From Euonymus europaeus (taxonomy: Eukaryota; Streptophyta; Magnoliopsida; Celastrales; Celastraceae): a DNA stretch of 64,000 nucleotides. Position numbers and translations under genes: made by a program. Positions within the stretch are counted from its first letter, which is position 1. Every line of letters begins with the position of its first letter. Shown piece after piece: positions 36,392 to 48,703 of the stretch. The DNA lies in NCBI GenBank assembly GCA_963580455.1, contig OY756961.1, forward strand, positions 7,669,001-7,733,000, written 5' to 3'. The notes under the pieces are model-generated. The model was not told the DNA's origin. It saw only the letters and a list, made by a program, of their open reading frames with translations, and made no database searches.

Positions 36392-37258
36392 ATGGTTAGA
36401 ACTAGATGCCAGAAGGATGTTGTTGGTTTCATATTACTAGGAAAAAAACCGCATTATAGTGGTGGGACTCGTTATAGAGAAAGTTTATTCCTGAGTATTA
36501 GCAAGAAAATGATCACCTTTAGAGTGTGGACGTATGATGAGACCATTGAGATGGCTCTAGATTTGGAGCAAAGTGAGCGCAATAAGGCACTGAAAATCGA
36601 TTAAACCTTACTAACTAGCATTAGTGGTAGAGTTAGCCACAAGACGTAGAGAACATGTTCTTATACACAAAGAGTCCAAGCATGACTAAGGGACCGAAGT
36701 CTTTGGGATGGCATAATATCCTACAAGAAGAGCGAGTGTCCATAAAGCGGCGAAGGTTCATAGCAGGCACAGGCACAGGTACAGGCACCGGGTTTACCAC
36801 CTCTTTAATACCTAACATTGATGCATGACCGAGCTTTTGCATTGGGATATCAAAAGGCTCCTAGGCATTCTGAATTCATGGAGATATTTTCCTAACTCTA
36901 GGGTGTTGGATGAGAGTGTCGTTTGACTTAGAAGTTAAAGGTCTATTCATATTTGCGGAATAAAATTTTGGTTAACGAGTGCAACGATTACTTGCCAGTG
37001 ACGCTTTAATCATTTGATAGGTGACAAATTATGATGCTTGAATTGTGGAATATTACATTTAGACTAATTTTGATGGCATTGTTGTGTGATACCCTATATA
37101 ACATGTTCTATAAAGCCTTTTGTGGGTGTTACACGTGTTGTAGAGGTTGTAAATACCTAACAAGTAGTTTTCTAGGGTTCTACGGAGCACATGCTTGTGC
37201 GAGTGGGGCAGGGAAATGGTGCTTTTGCTATTTGTCAAAATTTATTTAAGGAGCAAGC
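36392..37258. other. Between the direct repeats; no clear gene
   Basis: The open frame 36392-36604 follows the leader-like segment, but no domain was recognised. A (CAGGCA)-rich run at about 36760-36790 is simple sequence. Confidence 0.35.
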
Positions 37259-37458
37259 AATATAATACCCTGATCCAAAAATACTAAGAATTGGGTTAAA
37301 TTTGACTAAGGATAGGTTAGTCATTAAGTAAAGTAATGCATAAAATAAAAATAAATCAATTAAATATATATATATATATACACACAACTTACCTACTTTC
37401 AGTGGGGCTATTGTCCCACTAAAAGTTGGAATGTGTTTGCATTATGTGTGTGTGTGTG

Positions 37459-38205
37459 TAAGAAGTTGTTGATGCATGAAGTTGTGGAAAAAAATTGCAA
37501 GTGAGGGCCGAGAGAGAGAGAGAGAGGGATTTTGACAAGATTTTGAAGAATCGATGGCGCTTAATCTAGATCAAGATTTCTACATGATTCAAGGTAAGAA
37601 TCTTGGATTCTCAAAGGTAGGTTTTTCATGCATTTTGTTTGTTTGAGTTTGAATCTTGATTTGGGTGAAATTACTGACTAAATAGGTTGATTTATACTTG
37701 ATTGTTATGATATTCATTAGATTCCTTGTTGATTGGAGTTGAAAGCTTGGATTAGTGTTGTTCGAAGATTTGGAAAGTTTTGAGCTGAGGTTTGCTTGAC
37801 TTTTTGGTTAATTGGTGATTGATATTTTAAATTAGGGTTATGGGTATGATGAAATGAGTTTGGGTTTTGCCAAATTGATAGGTTTGGGGAATAACCGAAA
37901 ACATAATGTTGGGTTATTAAATTCTAGCAACGCTTGGATAACGAGGTATCATAAACTTAACCTTTTTTATCCCATGTTCAATATCCTTTGATTAATAGGG
38001 ATGGTATTCTTCATTGGTCTTTGATATTCCGTTCTTGCCTTAATTATTCCTAAGGAAGAACAAACCTCTGTGTGTGATTTTGGTTATTATTTGATTGTGA
38101 AATTCCATACCCTATTAACATGTTTGATCATCTATTGAGCCCATGTTATCCTCGAACATGCATTATGTAGTTATGAATTTATATACATATGCAATATAGG
38201 TATAT
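37459..38205. repeat. ~780-bp dispersed direct repeat, copy 2
   Basis: Partner of 35590-36370. It is preceded by LTR-like sequence (ATAATACCCTGATCCAAAAA, about 37259) and microsatellites, and its 3' end merges into the inverted repeat at 38172-38624. Confidence 0.75.
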
Positions 38206-38624
38206 TACTGCATAGCTCATGTTAGCATGCATGGTGAATGCATAGGGAATTTCAAGTATGGATTTGTACTTCTCTTAGGATTGTTTGAACGTCACATGGA
38301 AGGATGGTAGATAAAGTCCGGGTTTGGGTGCGAAACCAAGTGACTTCCAAAGATAAGGTTGACACATCACAATGGAAAGCCTCGCTCACCAACCCTCACA
38401 AGACTTGGACTCAACCATTGCCGGCTCATCGGTATCTCTGTGTGTTGCCTCACATGGAAGTCACTTGGTTTCGAGCATTAACATGGACTTCATGCACCAT
38501 CTTTCCATGTGATGTTCAAGCAATCCTACGGGAAGTATAGATCCATACTCACAATTCCCCATGTATCTAACATGCATGCCAACATTATGCAATAATATAC
38601 TTATATCGCCAACATATATAAATC
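38172..38624. repeat. Inverted repeat, arms ~170-178 bp, loop ~105 bp
   Basis: The left arm 38172-38349 pairs with 38455-38624 in reverse complement. Shared blocks include GAAACCAAGTGACTTCCA and ATCACATGGAA. Arms are diverged (many substitutions) but alignable end to end. Loop 38350-38454. Open frames here are not supported as coding. Confidence 0.85.
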
Positions 38625-40758
38625 CCATCGTTAAATAGATACTTTTATTATTTAAATCTAACCATAAAGACAATTTGCTAATTTTATTTTTAATTCTGCT
38701 AGAAAGAGGTCAGCAAACCATCGGCGAGCCTAGGCTTGGTTTGGGCCTACAGGAAAAAACTCGGCCTGGGCTGAAATTATGTCTGATCTAGGCTACTCGA
38801 TTATATATATATGGGCAAGCTTCAACTTTATTTTTTTAGCCGACACTAGCTTGAAACGCAACATCATCGGCCAACTTCAGGCTCGGCCAGCCCATAAGCT
38901 GTGAACATTTTCGAGACCTATGTTTGACTTTTGGTGTTTAATACTCTTGCGTTGTACAATAAAACTTCTCTATAGATATGTTTTATGCATTAGCTTTTTT
39001 ATGTTTCATGGTGAGTGCAATAATTGTGTTGGTTAAGTATATAAAAGGGGTTCTTTTAAAAATTTGTGAGGATAAAATTTTGGTCATGTTTCTTACTTAT
39101 TGCTCTGACGTTTGTAATAGTATACTCATCTTATAAATCAGATTAGATGGTAATTTGTTGCATTAGTTAAAAAAATTCTAGGATATGAAGAATTAAAATA
39201 ATTTGTAATGGAATGATTCTAGAGAATCGGATATAAAATAAATGGTAGTGCTAATCATACATACACTATTCATTCATAAGATTACATAATTGATGTGGAA
39301 AGTCATGTAGGATGATGCATCAACAAATTAAAAAAAATTCAAAATATTTTGAAAAACCTAATATTTACTCTCTCTCTCTCCCCATCAAAATTCAATTGTT
39401 GTTTCGATCAAAAAAATGGTCGGGTTGAGTCCAGTGGTTGCAAATTTGGTCGGTTAAAGCTTGGATAAACTGGATCAAATAGGTGTGTATTCCGATCCAA
39501 TATGGGTTGTTGGCCTCTAACAAGTATTTTGGCTGATCGAAGGATGAAACCTGTGCTTATCGTCCAGATAAACTCAATGGTGGTGGTGGTTGATCGATTT
39601 GTCCTCGGTGTTGGCCAGATAAGACAAATTTATTCGTCGTGGCCATGAACTTCCACGTATGATTTTGACGGACGGAGAGATAAAGTAGCATAACAATATA
39701 ATAAAATATTGTGACACCTTGTAAGAATATAATTAGCACATGTGTTGTTTTACATTATTTCACTTTATACTTACATTGTTTTATATTCTTATTACATTGT
39801 TCATGATGAACATTGTAATTAAATGGCCATTTGAAATGTCTTCTTTATTTCTCAATTAAAATATTTTTTGTGCACTATTTTCTCTTTTCATCTGCTCCTG
39901 CTATCAATGACAAGTCATTAAATGTTGTTTGATGAGAGAGATACGATTTGAATGAGTGAAGCGGGAAAGTGAGACCATATAAGAGAGAGAAACAGAAAGG
40001 GGGAAAAGAGTTAAATATATTTTCATTTTAACTTTTTAATTTATGGCTTTAAATCAATGTGACGTGCTTAGTTGGTATGTCATGCAGATTATGAACGTCT
40101 ATGGACAAATAGTCTATTGAAGACTAACATTTTCTTAAAATAAATTCAGTTCATATCATTGAGAACTTCAACCACTCCATGGACAATCAAGCGAGACAGA
40201 TATGTTTGAAGGAGTTTTTTTCAACATAACATTTATAGAATAATTAATTAGTGATATGACAATGCTTGATAATTTATTGCAAGAATGATAATTGATAATG
40301 CTACCGACAACTTCATTAGTGATAGATTTTCGGAGACGAAGTTGTTGATAATATTGTCATTAAATTATTATTATTTTCAGTAGCAAAGCTCTTACATTAT
40401 GTTTTAGGTCAATGACATTGTTATATTATTAATTATAACACTTATTATTTATTAATATATATTACTTATATTTTACTAGTTTGACTTTCATATTCAATAA
40501 CAAAAGATGTAGTCTCCCAAAACACTGTCTCCCAAAACACTGTCTCCCTCGCTAATCTCTAACTCATCCTAGCCATACAAACTCCCATTATTTATATCTA
40601 ATTGTATGAGATCGTACAAGAAAAAACAACTCTCCTTTAGTAGAGGTATAGTTTTAACATAACAAATCAATCGTTAAGGACTACGATTTATACCTGGATA
40701 ACTTTAAAAGTCATAATTGTTAGCACATGCATATGAAACTATGGGGCATTTAGTTGGC
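38625..40758. other. No recognised gene
   Basis: This includes a GC-richer patch at about 38700-38920 with repeated GGGC/GGCC-type words that looks like an old MITE, and otherwise AT-rich sequence. Nothing could be assigned. Confidence 0.45.
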
Positions 40759-40763
40759 ATTTT

Positions 40764-41155
40764 TTATGAGGCATTATAGATTGAAGAAAAGGTCATTCGG
40801 TAGCTCCAACAGCGAGGGAAGCAGAGGACTCGTGGTTGATAGAAGAACTGTTATTAAGTTATGTTTTTATAATCAATTTTAAGGTTAATGTGATGTAATT
40901 GTTCAAGTATTGGTGCTGGATTTCCTATTTTTCCCTTTTCTCTTTGGGGTTTATCGTTGTGTCGAGAGGTTGGCATATATAAGGCCTCTGTAGTTAAGTT
41001 TGTCGGTAGCTTATGAATGAAAACAAACTTTGCTTTTCTAGAATTTTCTCAGGATTTCCTCCTATTTAAGTCACCCGTTTGAGTGATATTTGAGCAAACA
41101 CCCGTTCGTGTGTCTACGAACTTTAATATTAATTTGTCACTTCCGTCCTGCTTCA
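40764..41155 (+). repeat. 5' LTR of the gypsy element
   Basis: 392 bp, aligned with 55806-56203. The expected TG start is mutated to TT; the end is CA. Conserved blocks include TTAAGGTTAATGTGATGTAA and a possible TATA box near 40975 (CATATATAAGG). It is clearly more diverged from its partner than the LTRs of the nested element are from each other. Confidence 0.85.
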
Positions 41156-41156
41156 G

Positions 41157-41170
41157 TTAGTATCAGAGCA
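41157..41170 (+). promoter_or_regulatory. Primer-binding site (initiator tRNA-Met type)
   Basis: TTAGTATCAGAGCA directly follows the 5' LTR and differs at one base from TGGTATCAGAGC, the usual plant PBS complementary to initiator tRNA-Met (from memory). Confidence 0.8.
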
Positions 41171-43256
41171 TGGCTAACAATCATATCCAAAACTTTGAAG
41201 AGGGGATCGATGCTTTTGAGACTAGAATCCAGGAGAGGCTTGAGGATGTGATGCAAGATCTACGTGACCAACTTCGGGAGGACATCGTCCATCTACATTT
41301 ACAACCTTTTCCCCCCTCCACCACCTATTCTTCTCGAGCGAGCAGCTGTTGTTCAAGCTAGGGAACAGAGGGCAGATCATCACATCAATCATGACCGATA
41401 TGATGAGCATGATGGTTAATAGGATTAAAGTAGAGATTTTGGTGTTCAATGGGGGACTAGATGTTGAATCTTTTCTTAACTGGCTGAATGAGGTCAAGTG
41501 ATTTTTTGAAATCGTGGAAGTAAGTGAAGAGCGAAAAGTAACAATTATGGAATATAAATTGAAAGTAGGAGCTGGGGCTTTGTGGTAGAACTTGAAAGAT
41601 GATAACTATAGGCGACAAGTTCCACCTGTCCAAACTTGGGCGTTAATGAAGGAACTGCTTCAACAACGATTCCTTCTGCAAGATTATACCCAATCTCTGT
41701 ATCGCCAGCTCCTGGACTTGAAACAAGGGAACTGAGAGGTGATAACTTATATTGAGGAATATTTTCAATTACAGTCCAGATGTGGGTTGCAAGCGAGTGA
41801 TGATCAACAAGTGGCTGTTATTCCTGAAAAGGTCCAGGACCTTTTGACCAAGTTTGAAGGAGTAATTGAGGAACCAAATCAGCTCCCTCCCATGCGTGAT
41901 ACCCAACTCCAAATTGATTTTGTTCCGGGGGATAAACTTCCCAACTTGCCTCATTACCGCATGAACCCAAAGGAGAGTCAAATTCTTCAAGAGGAGGTTG
42001 AAGAATTTAAAAAAAAGAACATGTAAAGGAGAGTGTTAGTCCCTGTGCCATACCAATACTCTTGGTGCCAAAAAAAGATGGGTCATGGAGGATGTGCCTA
42101 GAAAACCACGCAATTAATAAGATCACCATCCAATATCGATTTCCAATTTCGAGGTTGAATAATCTTCTTGATCAATTGGCTAGCGCTGTGGTGTTTTCAA
42201 AACTTGACTTGTGCAGCGGCTATCATCAGATCAGGGTTAAGCCCGAAGATGAATGGATTGTCATGTTGTTTGGGCTGTCCAACGCCCCTATCACGTTTAT
42301 GCGGCTAATGAATCAGGTTCTTAAGCCATTTTTGGGTAAATTTGTCGTTGTGTATTTTGATGACATCCTTATTTTTAGTCGCAATGAATAGGAGCATCTA
42401 AATCATTTGAGGCGGGTTCTGCAAGTCTTGCACGACAACACCCTATTTGTCAACTTAAAGAAATACAGCTTCATGACTGACTGGGTATTTTTTTTGGGTT
42501 ACATTGTAAATGTTGAAGGTATACATGTTGATGAACATAAAATCAAGGTAACCAGAGAATGGCCTACTCCAACTTCTCTTACCGAAGTACGAAGCTTCCA
42601 TGGCTTAGCAACATTTTACCGACGCTTCATTCAGAATTTTAGTAGTATTGCAGCCCCACTCATTGATTGTTTGAAAGTTACGAAGGGAAAACAATTTCAA
42701 TGGTCTCATACTACCGCTCAAAGATTTAACATCATTAAGGAGAAGCTGACTACAACCCCAGTCCTGGTGTTGCCTAACTTTGAAGAATTGTTTGAAATTG
42801 AGTGTGATGCATGTGGTACGGGTATTGGAGGTGTATTATCTCAGTTGGGAAAACCTATTGCTTACTTTAGCAGAAAATTAAATAAAGCTCGGTAGCGATG
42901 GTCTACCTACGAGCAAGAGCTATATGCCATCTTTCGAGATTTGAAGACTTTGGAAAGGTATCTACTGCCATGAGAGTTTGTAATTTATTTTGACCATCAG
43001 TCTCTTGTGCACTTCAAGAACCATCGTGATCTAAAGAATAAAAATCATGTTAATTGGGCTGCTTATTTTAGCCAATTCAATTATTTGATCAAGCACAAGA
43101 CGGGTGCTTCTAATAGGGTAGCTGATGAGCTATGTCGCTGGGCTGCTTTACTTGTCACTGTTAGTAACGAAGTCATTGGATTTGATTTTCTTAAAGAGCT
43201 GTATGCAGATGATGCTGATTTTCACTCTATCTTGGCGCAACTAAATGCCAAACAAC
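41170..43256 (+). pseudogene. gypsy gag-RT-RNase H, defective
   Basis: Gag begins at ATG 41170 (MANNHIQNFEEGIDAFETRI) and, after a frameshift, continues with a Retrotrans_gag-like segment (about 41560-41800). It then joins directly to pre-RT sequence (PNLPHYRMNPKESQIL, about 41938) without zinc knuckle or protease, implying an internal deletion. RT is open from 42062 with [25 protein letters not shown] and the active-site motif YFDDILIF. A segment between EDEW and FGLSNAP is about 14 residues shorter than family norm. A stop interrupts after SRNE (42389-42391). The second RT part and RNase H ([15 protein letters not shown]) run to 43256 with two more stops (about 42894 and 42971). Confidence 0.9.
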
Positions 43257-43261
43257 CTATG

Positions 43262-45378
43262 TGTAGTACCCCATTTTTGTCCGAAAAATTCTGTTTTAAA
43301 ATTAATAATAAAAAAATTGAAACAAAAAAATTGAAACAAAAACAAGACAAAAGATATTCCCCAACCTATCCAAGTAGGCCCAAATACTAATCCAATTACT
43401 ACCCAAACCCAACCCATTTAACTCACCAAAAGCCAAAACTCAAACTAACCTACCCAAGCACCAAATAACAAACCTAAGCCCGGCCCAAACCCTACATCTA
43501 ACTTACCTTACCCAAACCCTAAATCCACCTAAAGAAAAAAGGTGAGGGAGGCGGCACAAGAGGCTAAAGGAGTAATCGGTGGAGAAAGAGAAAAAAAAAG
43601 GCGCCGGAAATATTGAAAAGGGAGAGAGAAGGAGCTGGAATTCAAGGCTAGATCCAGGAAAATGGAAGAAAGGGGGATTTGGGTTGACAATAGGAAGCCG
43701 GATTTGTTGATTTTGGAAGTTGTTTAGTTCGGGTTTGTTTGCTATAAGAGAGGGAGAGTGGATTTGATTTGGAGGGAGGCTGCACCAGTTTTTCTGGACG
43801 GAACGATCGGGGAATGATCTGTGGTCCGATTGAAGTGAAATTTGGACAGTAGCTTCACAACACTTGGAGCTTTATTCTGATCGGTGCGATTGCCATTTGA
43901 AGTTGTCTATCTACCCCAGCTTCTGATAGAAAGTGACTGCAATTCTGGGGAGAAGAGACACTGCGCACAGGTTTTGCAATCAACGATCTGAAACCGATCC
44001 GTGGTCCGATCGAAGTGAAATTTGGATAGAAGCTTCGTAACACCTGAAACTTTATTCTGAACGGTCCGATTGTCGTTCGAGAAGGTAAGGAACACGACAT
44101 AGGAACGCAAATTCAGAGACTTTGAAGAAAAGAAAGATCCAAGAAACCAAGTTAGTTTTGATTTTCAATTTAAATCTTTTTTTGTCATTTCCCTCTGTTG
44201 TTTCTTGTTGGTTTGGATCTGGTTTTCGCTTGTTTTACTGTGTTGTTGCTCTGTTTTTTCTGTTTGCAGGCGTGTCGTTGGACGGAAGGGATGGCAGTCT
44301 CCGGTTGATGTTGCTGGTATCGATTGCCAGTGGAGAAGGAAGAAGCACAGTAACGGGCTGGGCCTGGATCTGTTTTGGGCCTGTGTTTAGATGGTTATGG
44401 GTTTCGGTTTCTGTGAACGGGCTTATTGTTTGTTTTTGGGTCGGGTTTGTCTTGTTTGATTTGTGTTGCTGTTTTGTATATGCATTTGGGCTTTTGTGTT
44501 TTGTTTGAGCTTTTGTGTTTTGTTGTTTTTAAAGTTTTAATTTTAAAATTGTATTGGGCTTTAGGCTATGGGTTGGATTGATATGGAATTTTTTTTTACT
44601 AAAAGGGCCGGGCTTACAAACTTAATGGGTCAAAACAAAAATAGCTAAATGGGCTGGTTATGATTGGATCAATATCAGGTTTTGAAATTTTAAAGGATTG
44701 GGCCAAGGTTGCATATAATATTTGGGCTTTGATTTTTTTTATAAAAAAATGCTTTATTCATGATTTATTGTACATAAATGATTGATTAATTGATCCGACG
44801 ATGGAACTAATCGAGTGGCATTGGATGTTCTCGATCGGATTCTTGAGGAAATTTTTAGGGAATTCCTAACCATTGGATGGATAGGAGTTCTTATTTTTAT
44901 TTTTCAGCATTTATATTATATATTTTATGTGTGTATAAAAATTATATCGAAAGTCTTAACCGACGATGAAATTAATTTGAAGAATGCATTGGATGCACCT
45001 TCAGAGAAAATTCTTGAGGTGAGAGTGTTTCATAGACATTTGACCATTGGATGGAAGAGTCCCATGAACCTTAATATTAGACTCTCAATATAGTTTTTAT
45101 ATTATGTCTAATTATCGTATCTCATGTATATATTTTTGTTAAAATATCACATTTGATTTTTTTAATCATTTAATGGGATAATAAAAATTAAATTGGCAAC
45201 TGTTTTTTTAAAACAGACGTTGTGGGGTGCCTCACACCTTCCCCATACGTAACAAACTCGCTTACCCATTTTTCTGGATTTTCGCAGACCAAATTATTTT
45301 AATTGGTGACCAATTGCACCTATTACAATTGGTGGCGACTCTCTTTTAAAATTTCCTTTCGCAAAACCGGTTGCGACA
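43262..45378 (+). repeat. 5' LTR of the large derivative (2,117 bp)
   Basis: Nearly identical to 52332-54629 by eye, apart from a missing 180-bp unit and scattered substitutions. The close match implies a recent insertion compared with its gypsy host. The 128-residue open frame at 44122-44508 is repeated in the other LTR and has no recognised domain, so it is not called as a gene. Confidence 0.93.
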
Positions 45379-45380
45379 AC

Positions 45381-45398
45381 TGGCGACTCTGCTGGGGA
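45381..45398 (+). promoter_or_regulatory. Primer-binding site, Ogre/Tat style
   Basis: TGGCGACTCTGCTGGGGA starts two bases after the 5' LTR end. From memory this resembles the PBS of Ogre-type elements, reported as complementary to tRNA-Arg. The tRNA assignment needs checking. Confidence 0.75.
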
Positions 45399-47593
45399 AA
45401 ATTAGTTTTTAAATGTATATATATTTCTAAAAAAAACTAGTGAGTTGGGCCTTCTAAATTTAACTTTTCTTATCCCATTATTTGATTTTGTTTGTTTAAA
45501 TATATTTGGTGCTTTGTTTCTCTAGTTTTTATTGATATTCTCTTACTATTTTTTAAAAAAAAATGTTGTGTTTTGTGAGCTTTTTCATTTTTTTATTTTA
45601 TTGTTGTCCTCACACATTGTGCACTATACCCTTTTCATGAGTCCAACAACTCGGGCTCAAAACCCTTAGGAGAGGATGAAGTAAACGAGACCTTCGAGGG
45701 ATTTCAATCCCCGTGCAGGCTCGCGAAAAATCCTCACTCGACCCACTCCTCTATTAAGGGGGACCCAGGCTATTCCAGCAATGGACATTGGCGGGGGAAT
45801 AAGTCGGGAGCCTAGATTGTCCATAACCAATTACCATAGTCATAGGACACAGGACACCACTTCTAACCTTATGTCTTTAGGGTGTTGTATATATTATCTC
45901 ATTTTGTTGTACATACATTGTTGTGTTTGTTGTATATAATGTTTTGTTTTGATTCGTACATATATTGTTTTGATTGTACATAAAGGTTTCATGTACTTAT
46001 CCTGCATACATCATTTAAAGTTACGCCCATGTATATACCCCTCTTTCACTCATACATGTCTGTATATAGATTTCTTGTATTATTTTGCATATATTAGTTG
46101 GGTTACACCATGTATATATGTGTCATTCATTACCATCACACGTACAATAGTTCCTTTGTTTATAGGATGTACATAAATTCACCATCATGCATACATTAAT
46201 AAAGTTGGTATTAAAAAAAATGAAAAAATAAAAAAAATAAAAAATCATTGGCAAATGATAATATTGGGGCATTGACGTTTAATCTTCATGTTGCTGTTAA
46301 ATAAATAAGTCAACTCTACTACTAATCATTTCTCGCCCATTGGTTTTTGAGCTTAGTAACTGGATCGGTGAGACAATTTCAAGTATCTTATCAATGGCCT
46401 CAGGGAGTAATCTCTAAATGCACAACCATTTGTGGTCTAGCTCATGACCACTTATTGGGTTTTGTAATGAGCATGTCTTTACGTTGTCTTTGATGAAGTT
46501 TTAATACGGCTGTTGCATGTTGCATCATTTCATCTTTTCTGTATTATCACCATGAATAAAGCTCTTCGTTCAAAATTCTCAAAATTATTCTCTTTCATTT
46601 TTCCATAATTTCCAAATCTCACACATTCTACCATTTCATTCACCAAGATTGAAATTGATGATAAAGAAAAAGATGAACCTAATGAAACAGTTTTTGGGTG
46701 CACTCAATAAATAATGTTGAATCCTTCTCTGACATTGAGAATGAATTTGAAATATCATCAGAAGATTTTTGCCACCCGAACAGGGATGTTAGATTTGAAT
46801 CCTCAGGTACAGTGAGGGAAGAGAATATTGGTCAAATAACTCAGAAAATGACAGGGAAACCAAACAGATTACGGAGAAAATTCAGAAAGAAATATGTGGC
46901 TCCCATACAAGTGAATAGTGCAATAAATACTTTTGTTATGTGACCACGTGCTGATTGATAATGGTGGCAATGGTAAGGATAGTGTACATTGACTTTGAGA
47001 TTAAGACTGACGGTTTTAATATGGCTAAGGTGACTTGAATTGATACCATCAATAATGAGCATAGTTGAGGAGCAGATATGCGCAAGTTACGATGTTGACC
47101 ATGTGAGGACAATTTCTATGTTCAATGAGTGATTTTCTTGTCTGCAGATCTTTTGGTTTCCAAATGAGCTATTTTACAATCATTCACCATCTCTATCGCT
47201 AATTCAGTCGTGCATTCCAATATTCCTCCATTGTCTCCTTCTTTTGCCAATTATTCAACTCTTCTTTAATGATTTTTTGTCTCTCCAGCCATCTTGAGTT
47301 GCATTTCTTTGTAATCTCTTCCACCTACTCAACAGTGAATCCTGACTTTTCCTCTCATCTCTCTCTCTCATGACATTTTATTCAAACCCTTCTTCAATGT
47401 TGTTTCTATCTTTTGGCCAACTTCGTCTTCTTCCTCTTTGAGTCACCTCTTCACCGTCAACTCAACTTTACTAGCAGGCCATCTGCCAAGTTTTTCCCTT
47501 TTCTTACACCGCTAAAACTCATTGTTCGAAATCCTTCGTGATCTTCTCCCACTTCACGGGTTGATTTTGAACCACCCCAGTTAGCTCATCTCT
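45399..47593. other. 5' untranslated region of the large derivative
   Basis: Long non-coding leader. It includes a GC-richer block at about 45640-45830 and, immediately before the first ORF, a pyrimidine-rich stretch (about 47150-47590). A short frame at 46698-46943 has no recognised domain. A TTAATAAAG-like AT-rich run lies near 46195. Confidence 0.5.
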
Positions 47594-48703
47594 ATGGCTA
47601 CCAAAAGACCATTCGAGCAACCCCCTCAAAAGATTGATCTAAATCGCTTTATCTGTCAGGAAGCGGTTAGGAAATATCAACAATCAATAAGGAGGAGAAA
47701 AATCATTTCAGAGAGAGGTTTGCAAACTTCTTTAACAGCGGAGCCTGCAATTGCAAAAATTATTACTGAGCGGGGTTGGGAGGATTTTGTTGCACAGCCA
47801 AAACCCGCAGTTGTCCCAGTGGTAAGGGAATTTTATGCAAATGCAGTTGTAGGGTATGAACATGTATATGTTCGGGGTATGATGGTCCCATTTGATAGCA
47901 AAACCATCAATGCAGTCTACAATCTTCCAGATATCGTCAATGAAGATTTCTCGGCCTTGCTGGAGTCTGATACTATTTTGGATGAAGTGATTCGTACGTT
48001 GTGTAAGCCAGGAGCCGTCTGGAAGAAATTTAATGGGGTGGGAGTCTCATTTCCCACATCTGCTATGACAAAAAATAGCAGGACTTGGATGCGATTTATC
48101 TGGGCGAAACTCATGCCAAGCAGTCATTCAACAGATATCCGCAAAAATAGAGCAATTGTGCTTTATTGTATTCTACATGGAAAATCAATTGATATTGGCA
48201 AAGTTTTACACAATTCCATTGTGCACAGTTGTCATAATACAACAACCATAGGGTTTTGTTTGCCCTCTCTGATTTGCACATTGTGCATGAGAGCTGGAGT
48301 TCTTTGGGCACCGCATGAGGAGGTGCAGTATCCGAAATGTGCTATTGATCGCAGAATGATTGGAGGATATAAGGATGATGATATTGCAGAGACTCCTACT
48401 GTGGCTGAATCCCCCACCATTCATCGTTCTCAGTCATCCAGAACCACTGACGTAGCTGAAAGGTTAACGCAGATTGAGGCACGTCTGGATCACTTGTCCA
48501 AAAGTATTGATCTGTTAGTGACATATATTGCAGGCAACCATGGAACCATGACACACATGCCTAATCAGTCGTCCAGTGATTTTGGAAGGCATACCATGCA
48601 GTTTTCTACTATACAAGCCCAACCACAAAATTGTTATCCTTCTGAAAATCATGAAGACCCGGGATTACAGTCAGGGAATTTTTATTTTTCATCATTTCAG
48701 TAA
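47594..48703 (+). CDS. Putative plant transposon protein-like ORF A (369 aa)
   Basis: This is the longest intact frame in the window, from ATG 47594 to a TAA after 48703. Residues about 75-260 resemble the 'putative plant transposon protein' domain (Pfam Transposase_32 type, recalled from memory): PVVREFYANA, then YVRGMMVPFDSKTINAVYNLP, and later MRFIWAKLMPSSHSTDIRKNRA and ICTLCMRAGVL. The C-terminal ~110 residues are polar, with a short predicted coiled coil (AERLTQIEARLDHLSKSIDLL). The role is not established; in other plants such ORFs sit in ORF1 or extra-ORF positions of Ogre-like and non-autonomous retroelements, and may be structural or nucleic-acid binding. An intact frame fits a young or still-selected element. 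There is no zinc finger, protease or catalytic motif. Confidence 0.75.
   Translation: MATKRPFEQPPQKIDLNRFICQEAVRKYQQSIRRRKIISERGLQTSLTAEPAIAKIITERGWEDFVAQPKPAVVPVVREFYANAVVGYEHVYVRGMMVPFDSKTINAVYNLPDIVNEDFSALLESDTILDEVIRTLCKPGAVWKKFNGVGVSFPTSAMTKNSRTWMRFIWAKLMPSSHSTDIRKNRAIVLYCILHGKSIDIGKVLHNSIVHSCHNTTTIGFCLPSLICTLCMRAGVLWAPHEEVQYPKCAIDRRMIGGYKDDDIAETPTVAESPTIHRSQSSRTTDVAERLTQIEARLDHLSKSIDLLVTYIAGNHGTMTHMPNQSSSDFGRHTMQFSTIQAQPQNCYPSENHEDPGLQSGNFYFSSFQ

Noticed and set aside
44122..44508. 128-residue open frame in the 5' LTR, repeated at 53373-53759
   Set aside because: Its presence in both LTRs follows from LTR identity; the protein is hydrophobic low-complexity sequence with no recognised domain.
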